This document shows, piece by piece, positions 1 to 9,837 of a DNA stretch of 64,000 bases (positions within the stretch are counted from its first letter, which is position 1; each line of letters opens with the position of its first letter). The translations under genes and the position numbers were made by a program. The notes beneath the pieces are model-generated. The model did not search any database. It had not been told where the DNA came from and saw only the letters and a list, made by a program, of their open reading frames with translations. The stretch comes from Rhizobium sp. Q54 (GTDB lineage: Bacteria > Pseudomonadota > Alphaproteobacteria > Micropepsales > Micropepsaceae): the NCBI GenBank assembly GCA_945882615.1, contig CAMCWK010000011.1, forward strand, positions 1 through 64,000, read 5' to 3'.

Positions 1-2
1 CT

Positions 3-3000
3 GGCGGTTTTGGCGGCGCGGGCGGCCTGGGCGGCGCCGGCGGCACGGCCACTGTCTTCGTGCTGGGCGGCTCGACCCCCGGCGGCGGCGGCAACACCCC
101 CAACATCATCATCAACGCCAACTCCGACGCCTCGGGCGCCTCGGTGGGCGACACCACCTCGGCGGCGACGGGCGGCAACTCGACCAACGATAACGACAAT
201 GACAACCGCGCCACGGGCGGCAACGGGACCGGCGGCAATGCCACCGCGAACCCGACCGTCACCGCCAATGGCGGCACCGGCAACGGTTTTGGCGGCGCCG
301 GCGGCTTCGGCCAGGGCGGCAATGGCGGCAACGCCAATAGCGGCGGCAACACCTTCACCGCCAGCCCCAGCTTCACTGCCAATCCGAGCTTCGCGTCCAA
401 CCAGACGGCGAACCCGACCCAGACCAACAACAACAACCAGACCACCACGCCGACCGTCACGGTCTTTGTGATCGGCGGCACCGGTCCGGGCGGCGGCGGC
501 TCGACTCCGCTGACGCTGGACATCGACAATTCGGCCGACAATTCCAACGCCAACACTGCGGCGGCGGCGTCCACCACCGGCGACAACACCCAGACCCAGA
601 CAGCCAATCCGACCAACACCGCCACCGGCGGCACGGGCGGCCGTGCCACGGGCGGCAACGCCACCGGCGGCACCGGCAACGGCTTTGGCGGCGCGGGCGG
701 CAATTCGACCAACACGGTCAGCCCGACCCTCACCATCACCTCGACCGGCGGCGCAGGCGGCTTCGGCGGCAGCGTCGGCGACACCAGCGCGACCGGCGGC
801 ACCGCAAATCCGAACATCGTCCTGGCCCAGACCAACGACCAGGATCAGGACCAGCGCACCCGCACCGGCGATGTCACCGCCACGGGCACTGGCACCGGCA
901 CGGGCGGCAATGGCACGGGCGGCAACGCCACCAATGGCGACGTCACCGGCACCAACACATCCAATTTCAATCCGCAGTTCAACCCGACGTTCAATCCGAA
1001 CTTCGCGCCGAACAACACCAACACGCCGACCAACACCAACAACAACAACGTCAACCCGACCTCGACTGTCTTCATCATCGGCGACACGACCCCGGGCGGC
1101 GGCGGCTCGACGCCGAGCTTCAGCCTGACGCTGGACAATATTGGCAACGCCCAGGCGACCGGCGGCAACTCCGCCGCCACCACGGGCGACCAGACCGCGA
1201 CCAACAACGCCACCAACTCCGCCACCGGCGGCCGCGGTGGCGACTCCAGCGCCACCGGCGGCGCGGGCGGCTTCGGCGGTTCGTCCAGCGTTGGCGACAC
1301 CAGCGCCTTTGGCGGCACCGGCTTTGGCGGTACGGCCAACCCCACCATCACCGTCAACCCGACCCTGTCGGCGACCGGCGGCGGCGGCTTTGGCGGCAGC
1401 GTCGGCGACACGTCTTCGAACAGCACCGGCACCGGCGGCTCGACCGGCCCGATCACCCTGGACCAGACCAACGATCAGACCAACGACCAGGATCAGCGTC
1501 AGCGCCAGGATGGCGGCGCGGGCGGCGGCAGCTTCCCGCCGATCAGCATCACCAATGCCGGCGCCACCGCGAATGCCAATGGCAATGGCGGCAGCGCCAC
1601 CAATGGCGACAACACCAACACCGCGGCCGGCGGCAACGCGGCGGCGACCAACACCGCCAACGCCCAGGGCGGCCGTGGCGGCAACGCTGCTGGCGGCGCC
1701 GGCGGCAACTCGACCAACACGCTGAATCCGACCATCTCCGTCACCCCGACCATCACGGCATCGGGCACCGGCGGCGCGGGCGGCTTCGGCTTCGGCGGCA
1801 GCGTTGGCGATACCAGCGCGACCGGCGGCAACAGCGGCGGCAACAGCTTCACCGCCAACCCGACCCTGACCGGCGGCGACCAGAACGCGACCAACACCAA
1901 CGGCGACACCACGCTGTCGGCGTCGCAGGCCGCCACCCAGGCCCAGACCAACGACAACAACCAGAACCAGACCGCGAACCCCTCGTTCACGGCGAACCCC
2001 AGCTTCACGGCCAATCCGTCACTGACGTCGAACCCGACGCAGAACAACAACCAGACGGCCAACCCGACCTACACCTCGACGGTGTTCGTCTTGGGCGGCT
2101 CGACGCCGGGCGGTGGCGGCGGGACCCCGACCATCAACCTGACACTGGACAATTTCGGCAACTCGTCGGCCACGGGCGGCGCAGCCACCAACGGCGACAA
2201 CACCAACACTGCGGCTGGCGGTGCGGGCGGCAATGCCACCGGCGGCGCCGGCGGCTTTGGCGGCGCGGGCGGCAACGCCACGGCCAACCCGACCTTTAAT
2301 CCGACCCTGACTTTCAATCCGACCAACTCCGCCACCGGCGGCGCGGGCGGCTTCGGCGGTTCGTCCAGCAATGGCGCGATCACCGTCACCGGCGGCGACT
2401 CCACCTCCAGCGGCACCGGCACGGGCGGCTCGACCGGCCCGATCACGCTGGCCCAGACCAACGACCAGGATCAGCGCCAGCGCGGCGGCGACAACACCGC
2501 CAATGGCGGCTCGGGCACCGGCACGGGCGGCAACGCCACCGGCGGCGCGTCCAGCGTCGGCAACACCAGCGCCACGGGCGGCGCGGGCGGCAGCGCCACC
2601 AACGGCAATGTCACGGGCACCAATACTGGCACCAACACCAACGACAACCGCTTCAATCCGACGTTCAACCCGACGTTCAATCCGAACAACACCAACACAG
2701 CGAATCCGACCAACACCGCCAATCCCACCAACACCACCACGGCCTATGTCATCGCCGACAGCGGCTCGGGCTCGGGCGGCACACCGTCGTTCAGCCTGAC
2801 GCTGGACAATATCGGCAACGCCACCGCCACTGGCGGCGCGGGCGGCACGGGTACGGGCACCGGCACGGGCGGGAACGCCACCAATGGCGACCAGACCTCC
2901 ACCAACACCGCTGCTGGCGGCGCGGGCGGCTTCGGCGGCAGCGCCACCGGGGGCAATGCGGCGAGCACGGCCAACCCGACCATCACCTTCAACCCGAACA

Positions 3001-6000
3001 TCACGACCTCGGGCGGCAACAGCGGCGGCAATAGCTTCACCGCCAATCCGACCATTACCGATGGCGATAACACGCTGACCGGCGGCGACCAGACTGCGTC
3101 CAACAGCAACGGTCCGATCACCCTGGCCCAGACCAACGATCAGCGTCTGCGCACCGGCAACACCACCGCCAATGGCGGCACGGGCACTGGCGGCAATGCG
3201 ACCGGCGGTGCGGGTGGCACGGCCAATCCGACCATCACCTTCAATCCGAACCTGACCACCACCGCCGCGGGCGGCGCTGGCGGCTTCGGCGGCAGCGTCG
3301 GCGACACCACCGCCACGGGCGGCTCGAACGGTCCGATCACGCTGACGGGCGGCGACAACAGCGCCACCGGCGGCACTGGCACTGGCACGGGCACGGGCGG
3401 CAACAGCGGCGGCAACAGCTTCACCGCCAATCCGACCCAGAGCCAGACGGCCAACCCGACCCAGACCAACAACAACAACCAGACCACCACGCCCACCCAG
3501 ACTGTGTTCGTGATCGGTGACAGCGGCACGGGCGGCGGTGGCTCCACACCGCTCAATCTGACGATCGACAATTCGGCCAATAACTCCAACACCGACGGCG
3601 ACAACACGCTGACCGGCGGCGACCAGACCCAGACGGCGAGCAACAGCGCGGCCGGCGGCCGTGGCGGCAATGCCACCGGCGGCAGCAGCAACGCGACCGG
3701 CGGCGCCGGCGGCTTCGGCGGCGCGGGCGGCACCGGCGGTTCGTCCAGCGTTGGCGACACCAGCGCGTTCGGCGGCAGCGGCTTCGGCGGCTCGTCGACG
3801 GCCAACCCGACCATCACCTTCAATCCGAACATCACTTCGGCTGGCGGCGCGGGCGGTTTCGGCGGCAGCGTCGGCGACACCAGCGCCAACAGCGGCGGCA
3901 ACACCATCACGGCCAACCCGACCCTGACCGGCGGCGACCAGACCAACAACCAGGATCAGCGCACCCGCACGGGTGACGTTACGGCGACGGGCACCGGTAC
4001 GGGCGGCGCGGGTGGCAACTCGACCTCGACGTCGAACCCGACCTTCAATCCGACCCTGACCTTCAACCCGACCAACTCCGCCACCGGCGGCGCGGGCGGC
4101 TTCGGCGGCAGCGTCGGCGACACCAGCGCGACCGGCGGCTCCTCGACGGCCAACCCCGTCATCACCCAGACCAACGACCAGGATCAGCGCCAGCGCCAGG
4201 ACTCCAGCGGATCGGGCGGCGGCGGTTTCCCTGCCATCACCATCACCAATGCCGGCGCGACCGCGAACGGCAATGGCGGCAATGCCACCAATGGCAACAA
4301 CACGCTCACCGGCGGCGACAACAGCGCCACCGGCGGCAATGGCGGCAGCGCCACGGCCAACCCGACCGTCACCGCCAATGGCGGCAGCGGCTTTGGCGGC
4401 GCGGGCGGCAACAGCACCAACACGCTGAACCCCACCATCAACGTCAATCCGACGCTGACGGCCAATGGCGGCAACGCCACCGGCACCGGCACGGGCGGCA
4501 ATGTGGGCGACACCACGGCCACAGGCGGCAACAGCGGCGGCAACAGCTTCAGCGCCAATCCGACCATCACCCAGGCGCAGAGCAACGACAACGCCCAGAC
4601 CCAGACGGCCAATCCGACGCTGACGTCGAACCCGACCCTGACGGCCAATCCGACCTTCACGGCCAATCCGAGCCAGACCCAGACCGCCAGCCCGACCTAC
4701 ACCTCGACGGTGTTTGTGCTGGGCGGCTCGACGCCTGGCGGCGGCGGCGGCACGCCGACGATCAACCTGACGCTGGACAATATCGGCAATGCCACCGCCA
4801 CCGGCGGCGCGGGCGGCACCGGCACGGGCACCGGCGGCAACGCCACCAATGGCGACAATACCAACACCGCCACCGGCGGCGCCGGCGGCTTCGGCGGCTC
4901 GTCCAGCGTTGGCGACACCACCGCCACCGGCTTTGGCGGCGCGGGCGGCTTCGGCGGCGCGGGCGGCAATGCCACGGCCAATCCGACCATCACCTTCAAT
5001 CCGACCATCACCTCGTCGGGCACCGGCGGCAATATCGGCGATGTGTCGTCGAACAGCGGCGGCAACACCCAGGCCCAGACCAACAATCAGGATCAGCGCC
5101 AGCGCCAGGACTCCAGCGGATCGGGCGGCGGCGGTTTCCCCGCCATCACCATCACCGCCAATCCGACTTTGGCGGCGACCCAGACCACGGGCGACAACAC
5201 CTTCAACGGCGGCACCAACAATGCCACCGCGGCGGGCGGCGCCGGCGGCAACGCCACGGGCGGCAATGCTCGCAACGGCAACGTCACCGGCACCAACACC
5301 AACGCCAACACGGTCAGCCCGACGATCAATCCGACCATCACGGCGGCCGGCGGCGCGGGCGGCTTCGGCGGCAACAGCGGCGGCAACACCTTCACGGCGG
5401 CGCAGACCACGGGCGACACGACCGCCACGGGCGGCACCGGCTTTGGCGGCGCGGCGACCTCGAACGCCCAGGGCGGTCGCGGCGGCAATGCCACCAACAA
5501 CGCCAACCAGACGCAGAACCCGACGCTGACGGCCACCGGTGGCAACAACACCAACACCCTGCGCGGCGGCGATCAGACCCAGACCAACGCCCAGACCCAG
5601 AATCCGACCATCACGGCGAACGGCGGCAATGCCACCAACGCCAACACCCTGGATGTTCGCGCCACGGGCGGCAACAACACCAACACCGCCACCGGCGGCT
5701 TCGCCACCGCGACCGGCACCGGCGGCAATGCCACCAACGACAACACCAACAACAACACGGCCACCGGTAACGGCTTCGGCGGCAACGCCACCGCGACGGG
5801 CACGGGTACGGGCGGCAACGCCACGGCCAACGGCTTCGCCACCGCGACCAACAACAATACCAGCACCAACAACAACACCAGCAACGCCACCAGCAACGCA
5901 ACCAACAACAACACCAGCACGAACAACAACAACAATACGGCCAACAGCAACGCGACGTCGAACAGCACCTCGAATGCGACCGCGACGGGCACTGGCACTG

Positions 6001-7373
6001 GCGTGGGCGTGGGCGTGGGTATTGGTTCGGGCTCGGGCTCGGGCGACGGCGGCGGCACGCCGGGCAACAACACGTTCAATATCGCGCAGAACCAGAACCA
6101 GGCCCAGAACCAGAGCCTGAACAACGTCAACAACAACAATCAGAACCAGAATCAGACGAACAACAACGTCAACAACAACTTCAACAACCAGAATCAGAAC
6201 CAGAATCTGGTCAACAACAACAATCAGAACCAGACTCAGAACAACTTCAACAACAACAACAATTTCAACAACCAGAACCAAAATCAGAACCAGTTCCAGA
6301 ACAACTTCAACCAGAACCAGAATTTCAACCAGAACCAGAACCAGAACTTCGACGACAACAGCAACTTCAACAACAACCAGAACTACTTCAACGCCTACAA
6401 CAACAATCAGAACGCCAACAACAACAACTTCGCGACGCGCTATTCGAACTTCGCCAGGGCGCCGTACGGCTATAAGCCCGGCGACGGCTCTGAAGGCGCC
6501 GGCTTCGCGGGTGGCTATGGCGAAGCTTATGTTGCGCCGGGCGAAGGTGCGTATGGCTATGGCACGAAGGGCGGCTATGGCGCCGCGCAAGGCGGTTATG
6601 GCGCCGCGCAGGGCGGCTATGGCACCGGCCAGGGCTATGCCCAGGGCTATGGCCAGCAGCAAGGCGGTTCTGGCTATGGATACTACCAGCCGGGCGGCCC
6701 GGAAGGCGCCTATGGTTATGGCCGCATGGTGCAGACCGGTCGCCCCGCCGTGGCGCAGGGTTCGGGCGCGGCAGTTGCGCAGAGCGCCGCCGCTGCCAGC
6801 GGCGCCGTCGCCGGCGGCCAGTGCCGCTGGGCCGACACCACCGTGATCAAGGCGGTGCACGCCATCTGCCTGGGCCGCGATGGCCGCCAGTTCCCCGCCG
6901 CGCGCATGATCGGCGACACCTGGATCAACTCGGGCTATGAAGGCGAGATCCTTCGCTGCCTGCCCGGCTCGACCCTGCGCGTCATGGTCGGCTCGGTGAT
7001 GATGGGTGCTCAGGGCATGGCGGTGTCGATGAACGATCCGCAAATTCTGTCCTGCGCGCCCGGCCAGGCCGTGCGTCACTACAAGGACGGCATGCTGAAA
7101 TGCGCGCTGGCCGAGAAGGTCGTGGACTGCACCGAGCGCAACAACATGCGCAAGTGGGGCACCGGCGACATGTTCTTCACCTATGTCACCCGCGTCTGTC
7201 TGGACCAGAAGCGCGAGATGGTCGGCGGTCAAAGCCGGGTCAGCTCGTCCTACAGCTACTCCATGACCACGCAACAGCGGGACTTGGCGGCGGCGGCGGC
7301 ACAGTCCAAGGCGCGCGAACTGCGCCTGTCGGGCATGAGCCTGAATGGCGGGGTCGGCCAAGGCGCTTACTAA
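3..7373 (+). CDS. Giant Gly/Asn/Thr repeat protein, 5'-truncated by the window
   Basis: The frame is already open at base 3. The GTG at 60 is only a valine inside a repeat, so the real start and any signal peptide lie outside; about 2456 residues are visible. Nt 3-5980 encode Gly/Asn/Thr/Ala repeats with recurring AGGFGG, GDTSATGG, TANPT and NDQDQRQRQD elements, plus seven blocks of the type TVFV(L/I)GG..GGGG.TP near 51, 459, 1065, 2079, 2739, 3504 and 4707. Nt 5985-6060 is a Gly/Val/Ser hinge, 6064-6435 almost pure Asn/Gln, 6440-6722 Gly/Tyr-rich with GGYGAAQ repeats, and 6815-7210 a normal-complexity domain with seven Cys. I see no Cys or Lys before the Tyr-rich part, no RTX nonapeptides and no LPXTG. 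I do not recognise the family. A secreted or surface matrix/adhesin role is inference from composition. Confidence 0.85.
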   Translation, partial: GGFGGAGGLGGAGGTATVFVLGGSTPGGGGNTPNIIINANSDASGASVGDTTSAATGGNSTNDNDNDNRATGGNGTGGNATANPTVTANGGTGNGFGGAGGFGQGGNGGNANSGGNTFTASPSFTANPSFASNQTANPTQTNNNNQTTTPTVTVFVIGGTGPGGGGSTPLTLDIDNSADNSNANTAAAASTTGDNTQTQTANPTNTATGGTGGRATGGNATGGTGNGFGGAGGNSTNTVSPTLTITSTGGAGGFGGSVGDTSATGGTANPNIVLAQTNDQDQDQRTRTGDVTATGTGTGTGGNGTGGNATNGDVTGTNTSNFNPQFNPTFNPNFAPNNTNTPTNTNNNNVNPTSTVFIIGDTTPGGGGSTPSFSLTLDNIGNAQATGGNSAATTGDQTATNNATNSATGGRGGDSSATGGAGGFGGSSSVGDTSAFGGTGFGGTANPTITVNPTLSATGGGGFGGSVGDTSSNSTGTGGSTGPITLDQTNDQTNDQDQRQRQDGGAGGGSFPPISITNAGATANANGNGGSATNGDNTNTAAGGNAAATNTANAQGGRGGNAAGGAGGNSTNTLNPTISVTPTITASGTGGAGGFGFGGSVGDTSATGGNSGGNSFTANPTLTGGDQNATNTNGDTTLSASQAATQAQTNDNNQNQTANPSFTANPSFTANPSLTSNPTQNNNQTANPTYTSTVFVLGGSTPGGGGGTPTINLTLDNFGNSSATGGAATNGDNTNTAAGGAGGNATGGAGGFGGAGGNATANPTFNPTLTFNPTNSATGGAGGFGGSSSNGAITVTGGDSTSSGTGTGGSTGPITLAQTNDQDQRQRGGDNTANGGSGTGTGGNATGGASSVGNTSATGGAGGSATNGNVTGTNTGTNTNDNRFNPTFNPTFNPNNTNTANPTNTANPTNTTTAYVIADSGSGSGGTPSFSLTLDNIGNATATGGAGGTGTGTGTGGNATNGDQTSTNTAAGGAGGFGGSATGGNAASTANPTITFNPNITTSGGNSGGNSFTANPTITDGDNTLTGGDQTASNSNGPITLAQTNDQRLRTGNTTANGGTGTGGNATGGAGGTANPTITFNPNLTTTAAGGAGGFGGSVGDTTATGGSNGPITLTGGDNSATGGTGTGTGTGGNSGGNSFTANPTQSQTANPTQTNNNNQTTTPTQTVFVIGDSGTGGGGSTPLNLTIDNSANNSNTDGDNTLTGGDQTQTASNSAAGGRGGNATGGSSNATGGAGGFGGAGGTGGSSSVGDTSAFGGSGFGGSSTANPTITFNPNITSAGGAGGFGGSVGDTSANSGGNTITANPTLTGGDQTNNQDQRTRTGDVTATGTGTGGAGGNSTSTSNPTFNPTLTFNPTNSATGGAGGFGGSVGDTSATGGSSTANPVITQTNDQDQRQRQDSSGSGGGGFPAITITNAGATANGNGGNATNGNNTLTGGDNSATGGNGGSATANPTVTANGGSGFGGAGGNSTNTLNPTINVNPTLTANGGNATGTGTGGNVGDTTATGGNSGGNSFSANPTITQAQSNDNAQTQTANPTLTSNPTLTANPTFTANPSQTQTASPTYTSTVFVLGGSTPGGGGGTPTINLTLDNIGNATATGGAGGTGTGTGGNATNGDNTNTATGGAGGFGGSSSVGDTTATGFGGAGGFGGAGGNATANPTITFNPTITSSGTGGNIGDVSSNSGGNTQAQTNNQDQRQRQDSSGSGGGGFPAITITANPTLAATQTTGDNTFNGGTNNATAAGGAGGNATGGNARNGNVTGTNTNANTVSPTINPTITAAGGAGGFGGNSGGNTFTAAQTTGDTTATGGTGFGGAATSNAQGGRGGNATNNANQTQNPTLTATGGNNTNTLRGGDQTQTNAQTQNPTITANGGNATNANTLDVRATGGNNTNTATGGFATATGTGGNATNDNTNNNTATGNGFGGNATATGTGTGGNATANGFATATNNNTSTNNNTSNATSNATNNNTSTNNNNNTANSNATSNSTSNATATGTGTGVGVGVGIGSGSGSGDGGGTPGNNTFNIAQNQNQAQNQSLNNVNNNNQNQNQTNNNVNNNFNNQNQNQNLVNNNNQNQTQNNFNNNNNFNNQNQNQNQFQNNFNQNQNFNQNQNQNFDDNSNFNNNQNYFNAYNNNQNANNNNFATRYSNFARAPYGYKPGDGSEGAGFAGGYGEAYVAPGEGAYGYGTKGGYGAAQGGYGAAQGGYGTGQGYAQGYGQQQGGSGYGYYQPGGPEGAYGYGRMVQTGRPAVAQGSGAAVAQSAAAASGAVAGGQCRWADTTVIKAVHAICLGRDGRQFPAARMIGDTWINSGYEGEILRCLPGSTLRVMVGSVMMGAQGMAVSMNDPQILSCAPGQAVRHYKDGMLKCALAEKVVDCTERNNMRKWGTGDMFFTYVTRVCLDQKREMVGGQSRVSSSYSYSMTTQQRDLAAAAAQSKARELRLSGMSLNGGVGQGAY

Positions 7374-7428
7374 ACAAGCCGGAAGGCTTCACGGAATCCG
7401 GAGCATTAGGGGCTCTGGATGGTCAGGA

Positions 7429-7461
7429 AAGGCGTCCCGTCTGCACAGCGGGGCGCCTTTT
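7429..7461 (+). terminator. Rho-independent terminator after the giant repeat gene
   Basis: An 11-bp stem AAGGCGTCCCG / CGGGGCGCCTT (one G-T wobble) encloses a 9-base loop and runs into four T. It lies 55 bases after the stop codon of the giant gene and upstream of sucC, separating the two transcripts. Confidence 0.75.
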
Positions 7462-7493
7462 CATTTGTGCCTTGGTGCGGGCCATCTGCCGCG

Positions 7494-7521
7494 TTGCACA
7501 ATGCCGGCCCCCTGCTATTGT
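7494..7521 (+). promoter_or_regulatory. Candidate sigma-70 promoter for sucCD
   Basis: TTGCAC (7494-7499), a 16-base spacer and TATTGT (7516-7521) lie just after the preceding terminator and about 45 bases before the sucC ATG. The match is moderate and is judged only by spacing and position. Confidence 0.4.
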
Positions 7522-7565
7522 GCGCCCGCTTTCCATTCCGCCTCTGTTTTTCGAGAGCTAACCCC

Positions 7566-8734
<1,169 letters not shown>

Positions 8735-8735
<1 letters not shown>

Positions 8736-9613
8736 TGGCTATTCTGGTCGACAAGAACACCAAGGTCATCTGCCAGGGCTTCACCGGCAACCAGGGCACC
8801 TTCCACTCCGAACAGGCCATCGCCTATGGCACCAAGATGGTCGGCGGCACCACGCCGGGCAAGGGCGGCTCCACGCATCTGGGGCTGCCGGTGTTCGATA
8901 CCGTGCGCCAGGCCAAGGAAAAGGTCGGCGCCGATGCGTCCGCCATCTATGTCCCGCCGCCGTTCGCGGCCGACGCCATCTTGGAAGCGATCGATGCGGA
9001 GATTCCGCTGATCGTCTGCATCACCGAAGGCATCCCGGTGCTGGACATGGTCAAGGTCAAGCGCGCGCTGTCGGGCAGCAAGTCGCGCCTGATCGGACCC
9101 AACTGCCCCGGCGTCATCACGCCCGGCGAATGCAAGATCGGCATCATGCCCGGCCACATCCACAAGCGTGGCACGGTCGGCATCGTGTCGCGCTCCGGCA
9201 CCCTCACCTATGAAGCCGTCTGGCAGACCACCGCGGTCGGCCTGGGCCAGACCACCTGCATCGGCATCGGCGGCGATCCGGTCAAGGGCACCGAGCATAT
9301 CGAGGTGCTGGAAATGCTGCTGGCCGATCCGGAAACCCAGAGCATCATCATGATCGGCGAAATCGGCGGCACCGCCGAGGAAGACGCCGCCGACTTCATC
9401 AGGCGCTCCAAGGTGAAAAAGCCGATGGTCGGCTTCATCGCCGGCGTCACCGCCCCGCCGGGGCGCCGCATGGGCCATGCCGGCGCCATCATCTCGGGCG
9501 GCAAGGGCGGCGCCGACAGCAAGATCGAGGCAATGAAAGAAGCGGGCATCCGCGTGTCGCCGAACCCGGCTGCGCTGGGCACCACCCTGGTCGAGCTGCT
9601 GAGCGGTAAATAA
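8735..9613 (+). CDS. sucD: Succinate-CoA ligase subunit alpha
   Basis: 292 residues, typical SucD length. The CoA-binding Rossmann motif [15 protein letters not shown] sits near residue 15, and the phosphorylated histidine is about H248 in MGHAGAII. It forms the alpha-beta complex with SucC. It starts on the last base of the sucC stop codon. The gene is followed by a small inverted repeat and then a terminator-like hairpin, so sucCD appears to be its own transcript ahead of sucAB. Confidence 0.97.
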
Positions 9614-9638
9614 GCAATCGACGTCAAACTGTCGCCGG

Positions 9639-9658
9639 AATGGTCCAATAAGACCATT
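9639..9658. other. Perfect 7-bp inverted repeat (operator-like or small hairpin)
   Basis: AATGGTC, six bases, GACCATT. The core TGGTC..GACCA resembles sites bound by FadR/PdhR-type GntR regulators. It lies between the sucD stop and the terminator hairpin, so it may equally be part of the sucD 3' end. Confidence 0.35.
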
Positions 9659-9672
9659 GCCATGCACGCGCG

Positions 9673-9694
9673 GCGGGGCCCTACCCCCGCTTTT
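9673..9694 (+). terminator. Terminator-like hairpin after sucD
   Basis: GCGGGG, loop CCCTAC, CCCCGC, then TTTT: a short but fully paired GC stem with a T run, 60 bases after the sucD stop. The remaining 143 bases to the sucA start hold no other feature I can support; sucA must have its own promoter there or depend on read-through. Confidence 0.55.
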
Positions 9695-9837
9695 GCCGTG
9701 CAAATACGGGCTATTGAGCCCATATTAACCGCATTCAGCGTTGAATCGGCTGACAGAAGCAGTTACCACGCAGCGCCGTAAACGACGCGGCACCAGGAAG
9801 GGCCAGAGCCCAACAAGCTCAGCCACAAGCGTTTGAA

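Noticed and set aside
60-62. GTG at 60 as start of the giant gene
   Set aside because: The frame is open to base 3 with the same repeat (GGFGGAGG, TVFVLGG), and no ribosome site precedes the GTG.
3-6060. Repeats of the giant gene as a CRISPR array or satellite DNA
   Set aside because: Units are in frame, variable in length and encode consistent protein motifs; there are no equal repeats with unique spacers.
2019-7361. 1780-codon open frame on the minus strand opposite the giant repeat gene
   Set aside because: It is the mirror of Gly/Asn/Thr codons that rarely give antisense stops. Its product is Arg/Ala/Val noise without domains, while the plus frame has ordered domains and a normal C-terminal domain.
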